From Kudoa neothunni (lineage: Eukaryota; Cnidaria), in the NCBI GenBank assembly GCA_964304625.1, contig OZ199838.1, forward strand, positions 4,340,001 through 4,404,000: a stretch of 64,000 nucleotides of DNA, written 5' to 3'. Positions 11,531 to 24,000 of the stretch are shown here, piece after piece. How positions within the stretch are numbered: position 1 is the first letter of the stretch; each line of letters starts with the position of its first letter. The notes under the pieces are model-generated. The model saw nothing but the letters and a program-made list of their open reading frames with translations. It had not been told where the DNA came from and did no database searches. A program made the position numbers and the translations under genes.

Positions 11531-12359
11531 TGGAACTATAATTTGCTGTGCTAATAGTTAGAGGATAAGACGGTGCGGTTTCGGTTATTTTTGGAACATT
11601 TGTCGGTTTTTTATATTTTTTACTATAATTTTTAATTTGTTCAGTGTAAAAAATAAGTAAATTACTAATAAGAATATTTTGGAAACTATTTTTTGATTAA
11701 TCTTGCTAACTTTATCAACTCCAAGCTAGATCTTAACTACCATATCCATATATGCCTAGATATTTAAAGTCGTTTGTTTGACCTTGATGACCACTCATTA
11801 GAACAGAGTGTGGGTCTTGAATTGACAACCCGAAAAATTTTATTTATCTTGTTTACCGTGGAAGTCTCCACATTTAAAGAAGAATTCAAAGCCGCATCAT
11901 TTGATATTCAATCCCTTTTTTATGTGCTATTTTCAGAAACCTCCTAATAGTAATACTTATAGCAATGTTCAAAATTGAGATATTGCTCATTGCAACTAAC
12001 TTGGAAATATCAACATTTAGACTGCAGTACAAGAGACTTTTTCATGCAAGGTTATTGTAACGCGGCAGCGACAAGCTATAGAAAACACGGTTCAACAAAA
12101 CTAACCACGCCACCGACGACGAACCTCGACCATAACATAAAGGTGATGATTAATTATATTAGGTTCACTACAGTTATGATTTCAGTTTGCACTTTAGTGT
12201 AAAAAATTTCTATTTTTTAGTATATCAGCGATTGGGAATGTGACGCGATCAAGGAATCAGCATTAATGGACAATAATAAGAAGGGTATCCGAACTTATTC
12301 GTTATCTATGCTAACGTCACAGTTATGATTGCAGTTTGCAGTTATGTTTGAGTAATGGT

Positions 12360-13471
12360 CAGCGTTGCCAACCGTGTCCGATTTTTTCTGAGTCCTGTTT
12401 TGTCCGATTTTTACTCTTGTTCTTCGAAAGAATGAATAATTGCAAAACAATGTTTCAACGATATGGAGTCATTGCAAATTTACAAAAAATGGAATTTAAT
12501 CGTTGCTGATTTCATTACGAGAAATCTTCGAGTAGATAATTTTTTACTTGGAACAATGCTTTATTTCAAATTAAAATGTCTGCAATAGAAGTTTACCAAA
12601 CTCAAGATACAATTAGAAATTTTAATAATTCGTAAAATCCACGTAACGTAAAAATTGAGCTTAAAAACATGTCAAAAATTTATTAAAATGAACACATTTT
12701 TATATGTTATGCTCCTGTTAAGATCAACATTTTGGAATTTTTACGATTATTAGCAATAAGACATAAGTTTATCATGACCACGAACCATTTTAGAATAAGT
12801 ACGAAGGGATTTTTGTGTTTGAATTTAAAAAAAGACTCTGATGTTGGTGATATCCAATGCTAAGTTATCATTACAAGTGTTTATTATCAATTTTCAGAGA
12901 ATTCTAATTTTAGGTATTACCCGAACAAATTATAATTTAACTAAATATTATCTACTTGACTAAGATTTCTTAATTTTAATAAATAAATGGTCGCACATAA
13001 TAATAAAATCTCATCTAGGTATAGTTGTTACGCGTTATTCGAAAATCGAACCAGAGGCTGTAATAAAATTGTTTGATATTAAAGGAAGTGAATAGGCTCA
13101 AATACAAAGTTTGTTTGATTAGATTATTAACAATCGCCTTTTTGGTGATTGTTTATCGGCAAATAAATTTTAATTCTATTGGAAAATAGAGCACATCCTT
13201 ACTTCCTCTAGCTCTGATTAACGCTTCTCCAGAAAGAGTATTTTCTCTTCTGAAATTATCGGAAACATCAGAAGATATATAATTTTGTGCTCAACATTAG
13301 ATAATCTTGTTCTAATGAGTAAATTTTTCAACACATCGACAAAATGATGTCATAAATTAACGTAATATATATATATATATATATAATTAAATATTAGTTC
13401 CGTTGTTACAAAAAATTCTGATTTGTCCAGAAAAGTTTTTGCCGTATGCCCGATTTGGGTTGGCAACGCTG
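12360..13471 (+). mobile_element. decayed hAT DNA transposon, copy 1
   Basis: Terminal inverted repeats are clear: CAGCGTTGCCAACC at the left and GGTTGGCAACGCTG at the right, a classic hAT end. Near the right end the plus strand still encodes the hAT C-terminal dimerisation motif, read as LINASPERVFSLLKL followed by TLDNLVLMSKFF after a frame break. Earlier parts are too broken to give an ORF; the element is about 1.1 kb, far shorter than an intact hAT. No matching 8-bp target duplication is visible (left flank GTAATGGT, right flank CTCGTAAC), so it is old. It shares several internal blocks with the copy at 27505-28823. Confidence 0.75.
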
Positions 13472-13933
13472 CTCGTAACAACGCATTTACTTTTTGTGGT
13501 GAATGTTAGAATGGAAATAGATAATAATTTCCAATAATTTAATTAAAGGTATTGTTAAACGGTTTCAGTTTTAAATTTTCGTTTTTCTGCTTAGCTAAAT
13601 CTGAATCGATCTTAATCCTTATTCATTATAGTGAAATTATTCACAAAAATTCCACATATAATTGAGTTTTTAAAATTATTTTAAATCGGTTCTTTATCAT
13701 TCTATTAGTTACTGAATGAGAGGATTCAAAATTCGGAAGGTTAAAATTCACGTAGGCACATGCGTATTGACATATGTTTTAATTTTAAAAGTTTGGAGAA
13801 TTTTGTCATAAAAAATGATTCATGTTAGTTATTTGATACAAATATAAATTGAGCTAGACGAATCTAATTTTACTTTAATACTTAAATTTTAAATTAGACT
13901 TAGGTTGCGCGGGCAGTTTCGACCAAATTTCAA
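13472..13933. promoter_or_regulatory. spacer upstream of the ACP-like gene
   Basis: No exon or repeat is recognised. It must contain the promoter or 5' leader of the gene starting at 13934. Confidence 0.3.
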
Positions 13934-14675
13934 ATGAAGGCTTTCGTACAATCACGATCTTTCCTACCATCACTTAGCAAATTTCAGATGATTAAAATAA
14001 TTAACAATATATTTCCTGATTATACCAGAAGGTCGATGAGCGAGGTTATTAGAAGCACCTCTGAAATTAAAGAAAAAACTGAACTCGACAGAAAACTAGA
14101 ATCTATCAATTTTACGCTCAATGATGCGGGGCTTGATGATTGTTTGTCTATACCTTACCACTCAGAAGAACAAATACAACAAATTGTTATTGATAATCTT
14201 GTAATGTTTGGTGTGGAACGAGAATTGGTACGTGTTAGGTTGATGTTGTTATATTTCATTGATTTATAGATAACATTGGATTGCGATCTTGTTGATGATA
14301 TTGGCATAAATCGATTTGATATGTTGCAACTTATTGAAAGTGTAGAAAAATACATAAGTAAATGATCGAATTAGTAGTTTTTTTACTTTTGGATGGAATA
14401 ACTTTGTTAGATTTTTCAATGTTGGATGACGATGCTTTACAATGCAGAACTGTCAGACAAATAGCCAATCGTCTTTACACTATTCTTATGTATGATAAAG
14501 CTGACCAACTACATCGCGGCCCTTATTATTGTCCATGTAATTATTAAATGTGATTTTTGTCAATGTGTTATGGATTTTAGCTGACTATGAAATGTACCAT
14601 ACATTCTGCCTTAAAATTGATGAGCTTTCATATGTGGACTATCTCAAATATTTGTTTTCATCAAAAGAAAGATAA
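13934..14675 (+). CDS. acyl-carrier-protein-like protein lacking the modified serine
   Basis: Four exons (13934-14227, 14270-14357, 14411-14536, 14581-14675), separated by introns of 42, 53 and 44 nt, give a 200-residue protein that closes exactly in frame. The N-terminus is basic and free of acidic residues, as in mitochondrial targeting peptides. The central part resembles mitochondrial acyl carrier protein (NDUFAB1): helix I (IQQIVIDNLVMFG), then LVDDIGINRFDMLQLIESVEKY, then a helix III-like segment (TVRQIANRLYTIL). In true ACPs the loop reads G-x-DSL-D; here it reads GINRFD, so the serine that carries 4'-phosphopantetheine is Arg. A C-terminal tail of about 45 residues goes beyond the usual ACP end. 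It cannot carry an acyl chain in the normal way. A structural role in complex I or in Fe-S cluster assembly, or an unrelated four-helix protein, remain possible. Confidence 0.65.
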
Positions 14676-15051
14676 TCTATTAGGGTAAACCTGATAAAGT
14701 GTTTTTACTATATGTGTTTGAATTATTTTTGCATTTTGTCTATTTTTTCGCTTTAGTATAATTTTTAAAATATGCGGCAATTATTCCTATTAAATTTTAT
14801 AATTGGAAAATCAACGAATATCTAATTCTACTTATGTTGTTTTAATTGTGATATGATTGGAATGTATAAATTTTTGGCAGTGAGTGACAAATTTTAAGGA
14901 ATAAAAAAAGTAGTTTAAATCGAGTGAGATCGCTAATTCTAAGAACACGATCATAATTTTGAGCTAGTAGATGTGTGGACTTAAGTATATAAGTATTAGC
15001 TAGTCTTTTGTGTGGATGCTATTCAATAATTTCAATATTACAATCTTACTA
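14676..15051. other. short spacer
   Basis: No coding exon or repeat is visible between the ACP-like stop codon and the TA target site of the first Tigger-like element. Confidence 0.4.
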
Positions 15052-16458
15052 CAGTGGAAACTGGATATTGTGTAATTTCACAAGTTATTTGAAATATAAA
15101 GGATATTTTAAATTTTTTACTCAAACTTTACTTTTATATTATTTAACTTAATGCCAACTAAGCAAGCTAAGATAAAAAGTTTTTATTAAAGAAGTATAAA
15201 TTTAAGTTAGTGCGCTAAAACTAAAATCTCGCTACTGCGTAACATTTTGTTCAGTTTAATCCTCAATTAATCTTTTTTTTAATTCGGTGAAACAAAAATG
15301 GTAAGGAATCAGCGAACAGTGGCTGAAAAAATTGAAATAATCGAATACTATAATTCAATTAAATCATTCAAAGGAGAAAAAGGAATGACTTTTAAATGCC
15401 CCAAGCCATCTAATAATATAAAATTATCTAATCCCAATATAATATATTTGTAAGGCATTCTACAATTGATAGAATTTTAGCTCCTCAATATGATATTATA
15501 AATTATATTATTTCGGCTTACAAAAATAAAAGAAGACAAGTACACAAAGTTAGTTAATTCATTCTATACTTGATTAACTAAAATGAGGAATGAAAAAAAG
15601 GTTGTTCCTGTTTACTTAATTGCTGAAAAGACAAAAAGTATCGCTAAATACAAAAGTATTGACAAATTTGCCGGTAGTATCGGTTGGTTCATCGAATTTA
15701 AAAATAGATTTGGAATTGATTTAAAAAAAATTTCATGGTGAAATCAACAATGTGAATAATCAAATTATGTGGCTTTTTTGGTAAAATCCTCAAAAATTTC
15801 ACTACGATACGAAGAGCGCAAGGTAATAAGTATGGGTAATTCAAATTTTATTAAGTATATCATTTTGGTTTTATTAAAACCTTAAATTATGCATGGGAAA
15901 ATGTATCATCGGCTATAATTCAAAAGTGATTCAGCAAATCTAGACTTTTTGAACATTGTACTTTGATACTACAATATACCAAATTAAAGATTAATTAATA
16001 GATAATGAAAATTTCGCCACCTTATTTAATTGTTTATCAACTTTAATTTTTAGATAAAAATATGACGAAACCAAAAATATTGAAGAAGAGGGAAAATATT
16101 TGAGGAATCAATAGCTTTACCTGAAGCGTATGCTGTTGATAGATTTCAAGAAAAGTTCGTTCCAACCTTTGTAAAAGATGAAGCGCTTGTGTCAACTGCG
16201 GAACTCAAACGATCAATTAATTTAATCAGAAAACTTTTGTTAGGAAACTCAACAACATTATTTCCAAAACACACAGTTATGGAGTTCATATTTGAAATAA
16301 TCCGAAAATGGCGCAAACAAATTGAAATTACCAGTTATTTTAAACCCCAATACATTTTTGTTTTTTGTACAAAACGCGTTTGCGCTAATATCCTATATTG
16401 CGTAATTTTTCGGGAATGGGACGAAATTACGCAATATCCAGATTTCCAAGTTCGACTG
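15052..16458 (+). mobile_element. pogo/Tigger-like DNA transposon A, degenerate
   Basis: It is flanked by TA on both sides, as for the Tc1/mariner superfamily. The left end reads CAGTGGAAACTGGATATTG and the right end, inverted, CAGTCGAACTTGG then CTGGATATTGCGTAATTTC. The plus strand encodes transposase fragments: an N-terminal helix-turn-helix (TVAEKIEIIEYYNS, from 15299) and a CENP-B-like segment (DKFAGSIGWFIEFKNRFGID, around 15660-15720). Stops and frame changes separate them and the DDE domain is not recognisable. At 16395-16407 and 16425-16437 the terminal sequence ATATTGCGTAATT occurs as an exact inverted repeat around an 17-base spacer, just inside the right end. Confidence 0.75.
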
Positions 16459-16497
16459 TAGTTGTTTGGCATAATTTGATTTGAATAAGCCTTTTTT

Positions 16498-18474
16498 CAG
16501 TAGGTAACTAGTTTCACGCACTTTTTAAAAATTATTTATTTTAATTAAGAGATGAAGAATTGATTCAAAAATAATTTTTAATAAATAACTGCATAAGTCT
16601 TCTTTGAAAAATAAAATTATAAAATTAAGAAACAACGTACATAACACGTACGTAAGTGTCACGTGATTGGCTGGTTTACACACTCTTTGGAGCTGGGTTT
16701 TGTTGGTAATTTTGTTACTTTTTTTATTTTAATGACTAAAAAGGCACAGAGAATTATAAAATTAACAGAAAAATATAATATAATTAAATATTATTATAAC
16801 CTTCCACCCAAAGGCGCGGAAGCCCCTACCATAAAACTTTTTAAATTATCCTCAATTACGACTCTCAAAGGAATTTTAACAATGAGGGAAAATATTTTAA
16901 CAATTGATGAATGCGGTCTACTTTCTAAAAACAAGAAATATTTCAATAAAGGGACAAATAATGAAATCCGTCATACAATAAACAGAAAGATCGAATCGAG
17001 CGTTGCAAATATCATTGATAAGAGAAACGGGTTACCTAAACTTAAAAATATGTCATCAACTGCAACCTCTGAGAGGTTCCGCTGTTTTAAAAAAAGATAT
17101 AATACTAAAAAGTCAATTTCCGTAATGAATCTGGCGACGTTGATCCCAAAACTACATCAGAATAGATGTGTAAAATCGGACGCTTTGTAAGGGGTATTCA
17201 AAGGGTTGTATTTACAACATGGGTGAGACCGGTTTTTTATATCAACAGCATCACGATAAATATTTCTCAATTTATTTTGTAATGATTTTTAAGGTAATAG
17301 TTATGTTCATTCATCCGAGAACAATACGAGAGGGATTGAAAAATCAAAAAAACGTTTGACTATTTTATTAGGAGCTTCGTTAAGTGGAGAAAAACTAGAT
17401 CCATTGTTAATCGGACACAATAAAACACCACAGTGCTTTAAGAATATTAAGAAATTTCTGTTTTTATTCGAATCCAACAAAAAGGCTTGGATGACTCGGA
17501 ATATTTTCTTGAGATACATTTCAAAAATTAATGACAACTTTATTAAAAAGGACAAAAAGATTTTTCAAACGCAAAATTAATATTTTCCCCAACAAACACT
17601 ACTAGCGGCTTTGCAGCCGTTAGACCAGGGCGTCATCCATTCCTTTAAATCATGCTACAAGAAGTCGATGATAGAACGATTCATTCCTTGTGCTGAAATG
17701 GGAATAGAGCTAACTCCTCCGAACGTTCCAGAAGCAATGGGCTAAATTAAAATCTGCCTGGGAGAGCATTTCTAAAAATACACTTATAAATTGTCTCATA
17801 AAAGCAGGATTTTCCTCGCTAAGACCTGCCTCAACTCAGAATGATTCATTAGTTGATAATGGTTAAAAAGTTGTTGATGATTTAATTGCAAATGAAATAA
17901 CCGAAATAATCGAAGAAGAGGAATCATACGTAACTCTTAATTATAATGGCTTTGACTCTTCCGACCAGAATTATCAAATACTAGACACCAGTAAGATACT
18001 TGATACTTTTATTTTAATTAGATTTTTTGAGATTTTAACGCTAGTGATGCAGAACAATATGACACGGGTGGAACACATAATGAAGAAAAATTCTCTAGAA
18101 CAAAATTATTACCTGCAAAACGGCTTTAGAATATCTGAAAGAATTAAAATCATTTTTCAGGGTACATGATAATAATCAAAATATTATGTTGAATGCAGCA
18201 GAAGAGTCGATATTTAAGATTCTTTCAAACAATATGAAACAAACTAAAATAACAAAATATTTTTCTCGTATATAATGTACCCGATTTTTCATTTATAACA
18301 TATTATATTAACCGCTCGGTATTGAATAATAAAATATCTTTTGAATGAATAAGTAGCACCAAAACATATATTCCGGCGCGTGCGCACAGCTTTAAGGTAT
18401 GTAGAACCGGGCGTGACCAGTTTTACGCACTTTTCCCCATCCCCGAAGACATGCGTGAAACCGCTTACCTACTG
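16498..18474 (+). mobile_element. pogo/Tigger-like DNA transposon B, degenerate
   Basis: The ends are CAGTAGGTAACTAGTTTCAC at the left and, inverted at the right, CAGTAGGTAAGCGGTTTCAC; TA follows on the right but the left TA is lost. The plus strand holds most of a Tigger-type transposase: the helix-turn-helix region (16700-16900), ERFRCFKKRYN (about 17070-17100), a catalytic-core start read as YNMGETGFLYQQH (normally DETG, so the first Asp is Gly), then LLGASLSGEKLDPLLIG and AWMTRNIF (17356-17520), and LQPLDQGVIHSFK (about 17610-17650). The segment with the second catalytic Asp is missing. At least three frame changes or stops make it inactive. Its ends differ from those of element A, so these are two families side by side. 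Confidence 0.85.
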
Positions 18475-20457
18475 TATTAACACAAAATGCAATTAATTCG
18501 AATATATTGTTATTTGATAGATGAATTTGTCGTGGATTAGGCAAAAAGTTGCATATGGAAGCATCACTATGATGATTCTCTATTTAATATATTAATTTCC
18601 AAAAATTAGCATCGTCCCTTGTCTTAAATATGATATAAAATGGACAATCATTTTTATATGTTGTTGAGGTACACTCTCCAATTCCCGTGTGTTAAAAAAA
18701 GATTTAAAAAGCATACGAATTTCGTTCAGTAATAGACCAAAGCTTTATTAAATACCTTCCGATTTTATTTTTGACACCTTTTGATGTTCTAGATCAGGAG
18801 TTTTCCTCATCCGGCCTGCGAGGGATGTCAATAATTAAGTTAATTAAGTATTATCCCATTTTTTTAAATATAAAAATGTAAAAAACAAAATAGAGAATAA
18901 AATATTATTCTAAACAAATTCCTTATGTATTTTACTGATTGTACGATATTAGTCGTATTGTAACGAATGGAAATGTTTAATTATTGTTCCTTACGATTTT
19001 GAACCATCATTCAAATATATAAACATCTAAATTCAGCATTAATAAAATCAGGTAAACTTGAAAATAAAAAATTGTATAAACTAATCATTTCCTCATAAAA
19101 AGTGTCGAACTTTCACGTTCGCTATATTTTTCCCTGCATTAAAAATGAAAATGTATCTTTTAAATTTCAAAATATAAATTTAGTAATCCAATTTTCAATT
19201 GCAATATGAAAAATTCATTACATCTAAAGGATTTAAATATATTCTGGCCTCCCTTCTAGTTTGGCATGGTTATCCCACCCGGGATCCCTTATCCCTATTG
19301 GGTTGACGACCGACCCTATTCTAGAGTTTCTTATTTTAGTTTGTAGGATGTAGAACGTTCATAACAGCTGATATGTGTTTGTAATTGCTCATACTATCTA
19401 AATCTCATTATTAGATAAAATTTAATGATGCTAATAAGAATAAAAAAAGTTATTAAAATATAACTACGCGACCTATTATTTAAGTTATTGTAAATCGCGT
19501 ATCAACTTTATGAGTTTTTTTTAAACATGTCCTCAAAACTTAATTAAATAATTACAATTCGCCTAGAGTATATATTCTTAATTCCACAAAATGTTTGAAA
19601 TATCAAAAAAAAATTATTATATTTCCGCTTTTCAAATTTCTCTAAATAAGTTTTCGAATGTAGTACAACAGCCGGATTTGACGTTGATCTTTAGGTCTAG
19701 ATAGAGAATTTTTAAACCATCACCATAAAATTATCACAATGTGAAATCGAATAAACGATAATGCCATTTATCCCTTAAACTACAAAATAATTAGCAAATA
19801 AATCATTCTTCAAATAATCTATTCAATTTAAGTCAATCTTACCCCAAATCATACATTATTATTGATTTTTATATATTAAGTAAAAAGTTGTTTTAATCAT
19901 AAATCGATCGTTAAACGCTAATGTACACTTTTAATTTTGTACAAACTGAGAAAAAATATTCAATGAATAGGATCATAATTATCAATAATTGAATGTATAA
20001 AATCAGAGAAATGTTAACCAACAGAAAAAAACCACACTACCAGTTGATAAAGCCTTACTTAATATCAATTTCACCTGCACAGCACATAGTATTTCAAACA
20101 ACAAAAATCATACGACTTCCATTATATTTTTGCAATTATAATAATTTATTATTTTATAAAACTTATGTTATCCTTTTTGTATTCTATCAAAATACAATGA
20201 TATTTATATGATAATTAAATATTTAATAGCAGTTTTGAAAATTTGGAATAATTTAGGGAAATTATCATTTATTACGAAAAAAGGGTTGAAATTTCCACTA
20301 AAATCTTAGTTTTCGAGTAATTTCCCTCCATTTCAATAGAATGCCCGAGCATATGTATTATATAGGCCGGTTGCAATAGTCACTGCCAATATTTATCGAA
20401 TATTTCAACATAAAAAGTACAGATATTGCTAAAAGAAAAAAATCCGGTCCCAATTAA
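18475..20457. other. gene-poor AT-rich region
   Basis: No exon is supported. A small GC-richer patch lies at about 19245-19325 and is not recognised. Confidence 0.4.
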
Positions 20458-20854
20458 TTAGAGATGGTCAAACTCAAGGTCGGAACAAATATTTTCTAGG
20501 TCATCCGAATTTAATTCGAAAACACCTTTACAATCTTGGGTGAGTTTATCCAACTAGACAAGCGGTTATAATGAATAGTAATCGAAAACCGATACTTGTT
20601 GAACTCCTTCTAAAAGTTCTTCCTCAGAATCAACAAAACAAAGATCCGAATTAGGCTCTTGGGTCTTGTTTACAGCAGTTTCAAGACTAAAGAAGTAGTT
20701 TTGCCAATTTGTTTTCTTCCAACTTAATCGTTCATTTTCAGCCACATTTTAAAAATCACCAGTCTACTTGTAAATCATTTATTTTGTCTTTTATTCTCAA
20801 TCTCATATCCATAAGAAATTTAACTTTTTCACCATTGGAAGTATTTTGTTCCAT
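20458..20854 (-). CDS. small unknown acidic/coiled protein
   Basis: Three coding blocks follow one another. From ATG at 20854 there is a charged helical start (MEQNTSNGEKVKFLMDMRLR). Around 20600-20770 there is a block with SWKKTNWQNYFFSLETAVNK and DSEEELLEGVQQ. After a clean 42-nt intron (20554-20595) comes a last exon ending NICSDLEFDHL with TAA at 20458-20460. Blocks two and three join in phase. Blocks one and two do not: the frame changes near 20765-20790, and neither of the two splice choices I tried keeps both sides. That may be an unseen intron or a one-base error. I do not recognise the family. The gene starts about 195 bp from the proposed TBCD start, on the opposite strand. Confidence 0.5.
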
Positions 20855-21048
20855 GTCGGGTAGCAGCACTCACACGCAGCAAAAAAGTGCGCAAATAAGG
20901 ACTGTTAGTTGAGTTTAATCGATCCGGATCGTCACCTCTCGTGTACAAGTTGGTTTGTATATATTTTTTCATTTTTCACTGGTATGTGCGATAAATTTCT
21001 ATAAAAAATTGATCAAATATTTTAGCCTTTGACATTCTGGTGGAAACC
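20855..21048. promoter_or_regulatory. likely bidirectional promoter region
   Basis: This is about 195 bp between the divergent starts of the small minus-strand gene and TBCD. No specific motif is claimed; the inference rests only on gene orientation and spacing. Confidence 0.3.
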
Positions 21049-24000
21049 ATGTTGTCTTGTTCAACTTCATATGAATCTCTAAAATATCCTGCAACTGGTC
21101 TTGTTGATGTTAAAAGTCAGGTATTCTGTTATTTTTCCATTCTTTTTATCCAAATATTCTATTAAAGCCAGTATTGTAAGTTATACGGAACCTACACAAG
21201 CAATTGAAGCTCTCCATAGTATCCACGAAAAAACATCCGCCCTCATAGCAAATATCTCCATGGAGAGGAAATGTATTATAGGAGTTACATTGGAAAAAAA
21301 AGAATATAAACACATTATAAATGAGTTTATTATTCTATCTGAAAAATATAATCGTATTTTTTATTTTAACCTTAAAACATGTGACTTATGTTTGCTACAT
21401 TGAACAACATTTATTGTTCATTTTTCGAAAATAACCATCAAATTAGATATACTAAGACATTACTTGGAGAATCCAATTATCTTAGAGCCCTACTTAGGTA
21501 TAGTTTTTGTCACATTTTAATTAGACTAATGCTGAGGAAGGAAATCTTATTGGGAGAACTTGTTGATTTAATTTCAAACGAAGAATCGCTTCTATTAGTA
21601 GAACAATACTTTGGTTATATTTTTGCCATCTACACAGTAACTAGGAGACACGTTTGGACTTTGTTAGTGTTGACATTATTCAAGACAATCAGAATCAAAA
21701 GTTTTATTAGAAATTTTGGTCAAGATGTGAATGATATCAAGAAAGTTGTGACAATCATTGAGAAATTTCAGATCAACAATATCGTAGCATTTTTAAATCA
21801 ATATTGTCAACCCAATTAATATGCATTTATATCTGTTTCTAGTTTGAAGTGGATATTTTAGACGAATCGGTTGCATTTTCTGGTAAACTCACATTTTGTT
21901 GTTACATTTTTAATCAAAAACCAATAGAGGAGATGACCAATGAATTTAGGTAATAACGTATTAATTTTTAAACGTGTAATGTGAGATTATGAATTTGTGC
22001 TTATATTTGAATTTTTTACAGATTGATAGTTTTGTTTGGTGTGATTCTGGTTTTGGTTTGTTGCATATCGATTCCGTTTAATCTACAACAAATTCATCCT
22101 AAGCTTTGTGAATGGGTGACAGCAATTATCAACAACATAGCAGTGAATCCCATAAAATATGGAATATGTCATGATATAATTCCGTGGCTGTTTTCAAAGT
22201 GGGTTTCTTTAAGATCGTTCGGTTTTCACCACCCTTAGATTCCTTCATCGAGCCGACAGTTCTCAAGCTACTCGCATCAAGATGATCAAATGGTGTGTCG
22301 ATTCAATTGGAATGTTTTGTTCAGCAGCCGAGCACACTTCAACCTCAAGTGTTTCTACTGTGTTTGGTATATAAGCGATTGGGTTTGCTTTGATATATAT
22401 TGTCGAAAATTTGATAGCAATCATACTTTAAGAATGGAGACAGAGTAACCGATCTTGACAAAGGTATCTTAGTTATTACTGCCAAAAGGCTTTTTCAAAC
22501 TATTGAGTTATTTATTGTGTTGCAGATTTTTGAAAATTTGAATTAAAAGATAAAATTAGAGGATCAGTATGTAAAATATATAAACATGGCTGTGTCTATT
22601 TTGCCGGGCGCTCTTTTCTTTTTGAATAATAATTCAATCGTTATTATTTTTTCCAAAAATATCTTTTATAAATGTGGAATATAAATTAAGTTTCATTAAT
22701 TCAGGGACGTACTTTAATATAACTAATTTGTATCAATAAAATCGATATGAAACCAAGATGTAGTATAACTATTTGGCCAGTTCGTTTTTAAAATTCTTAC
22801 GATAAGATAAATATCCCACGGAATGATTTACAAAACATTAAAATTTAATAAAATATCGAACATTCTACTTTTTAATTTGTAAATAAATGGTACTGTGTAA
22901 TTTCACATAAAATTATGCTTGAATCCTATATATCGGCATTGTTGTTACATTATTATTATTATTATTGTCATAACAAAATTTTATGCCAAAGTCTTTAATT
23001 GTTCGTAATGCAACTTTTGGTTTACCCCTCAACTTCATTACGGTTGGCGAATTTATTCCTATAATTTCGTGAATTTCGCAACATGAATAAAATTTAAATA
23101 GTTATCAAATATGGATTTTCAACTGTAGAATCATTTACAATATCTAAGATTCCCATATCAGTTATTTTATGTGTTATTATCTCGAACTGCTTCTGGTATA
23201 TCCTCCCTCTCCGTTCATGATTCTTCAGTAACGAAGTGTAAAATAAAAATTTTGCTAAAGGCACTCTCATTACATTTTGGATCTGAAATTTTTTGAAGTT
23301 TGCTGATAATATATTCAGACGTTAATTTATACTAAATTAAGTTGATTTATGAATAGTGGAAAAAGTAAGCTACCTTATCCACAGAATCCTCGTTGAAAAT
23401 TAGCGAGATTAATTCATCTAAAATCTTTATTAATAAATTAAGCTGAGTTTCCGTTTGATCAGACTCTTCTTCCATAATGATTGAACTTGGTACCATCATC
23501 GTTAAAGCTGTATTTTAAAGGTCATTTTACTCGTCTATGACGTCATACTACATAAAATTAGCTTTATTTGAGAAATATACACAGGTTAATCGAAAATTTA
23601 ATGTATTTTGTTGGTACTTATACGATAATTAAAATATCCTCGATGCATTTCGATATCTAACTGTTAACTAAAAAAATGAACCTAAATTTATATTCTGCAT
23701 TTATAAAAGATATTTTTTGGAAAAAATTATAACGATTAAATTATCATTTTAAGAAAAAAAGTGCGTCCGACAAAATAGGCACTGCCTACAAACATTCTTA
23801 TTGAATCATTTCTTTAAAAATTGGAAATAATTCTAAGAATAGGTTGGTTTAATCCTGGAGAATAGCGTGAGCCCATACACACTTTAATTTTTTATTATCG
23901 TGACATCTTGGATTACTCTCTAATTTAAGTATACTGAGGTATATTTGGACCCAAAAGAATTGCATACCCAATTATTTCGCGCTTTTTTTAATCTGCAGGA

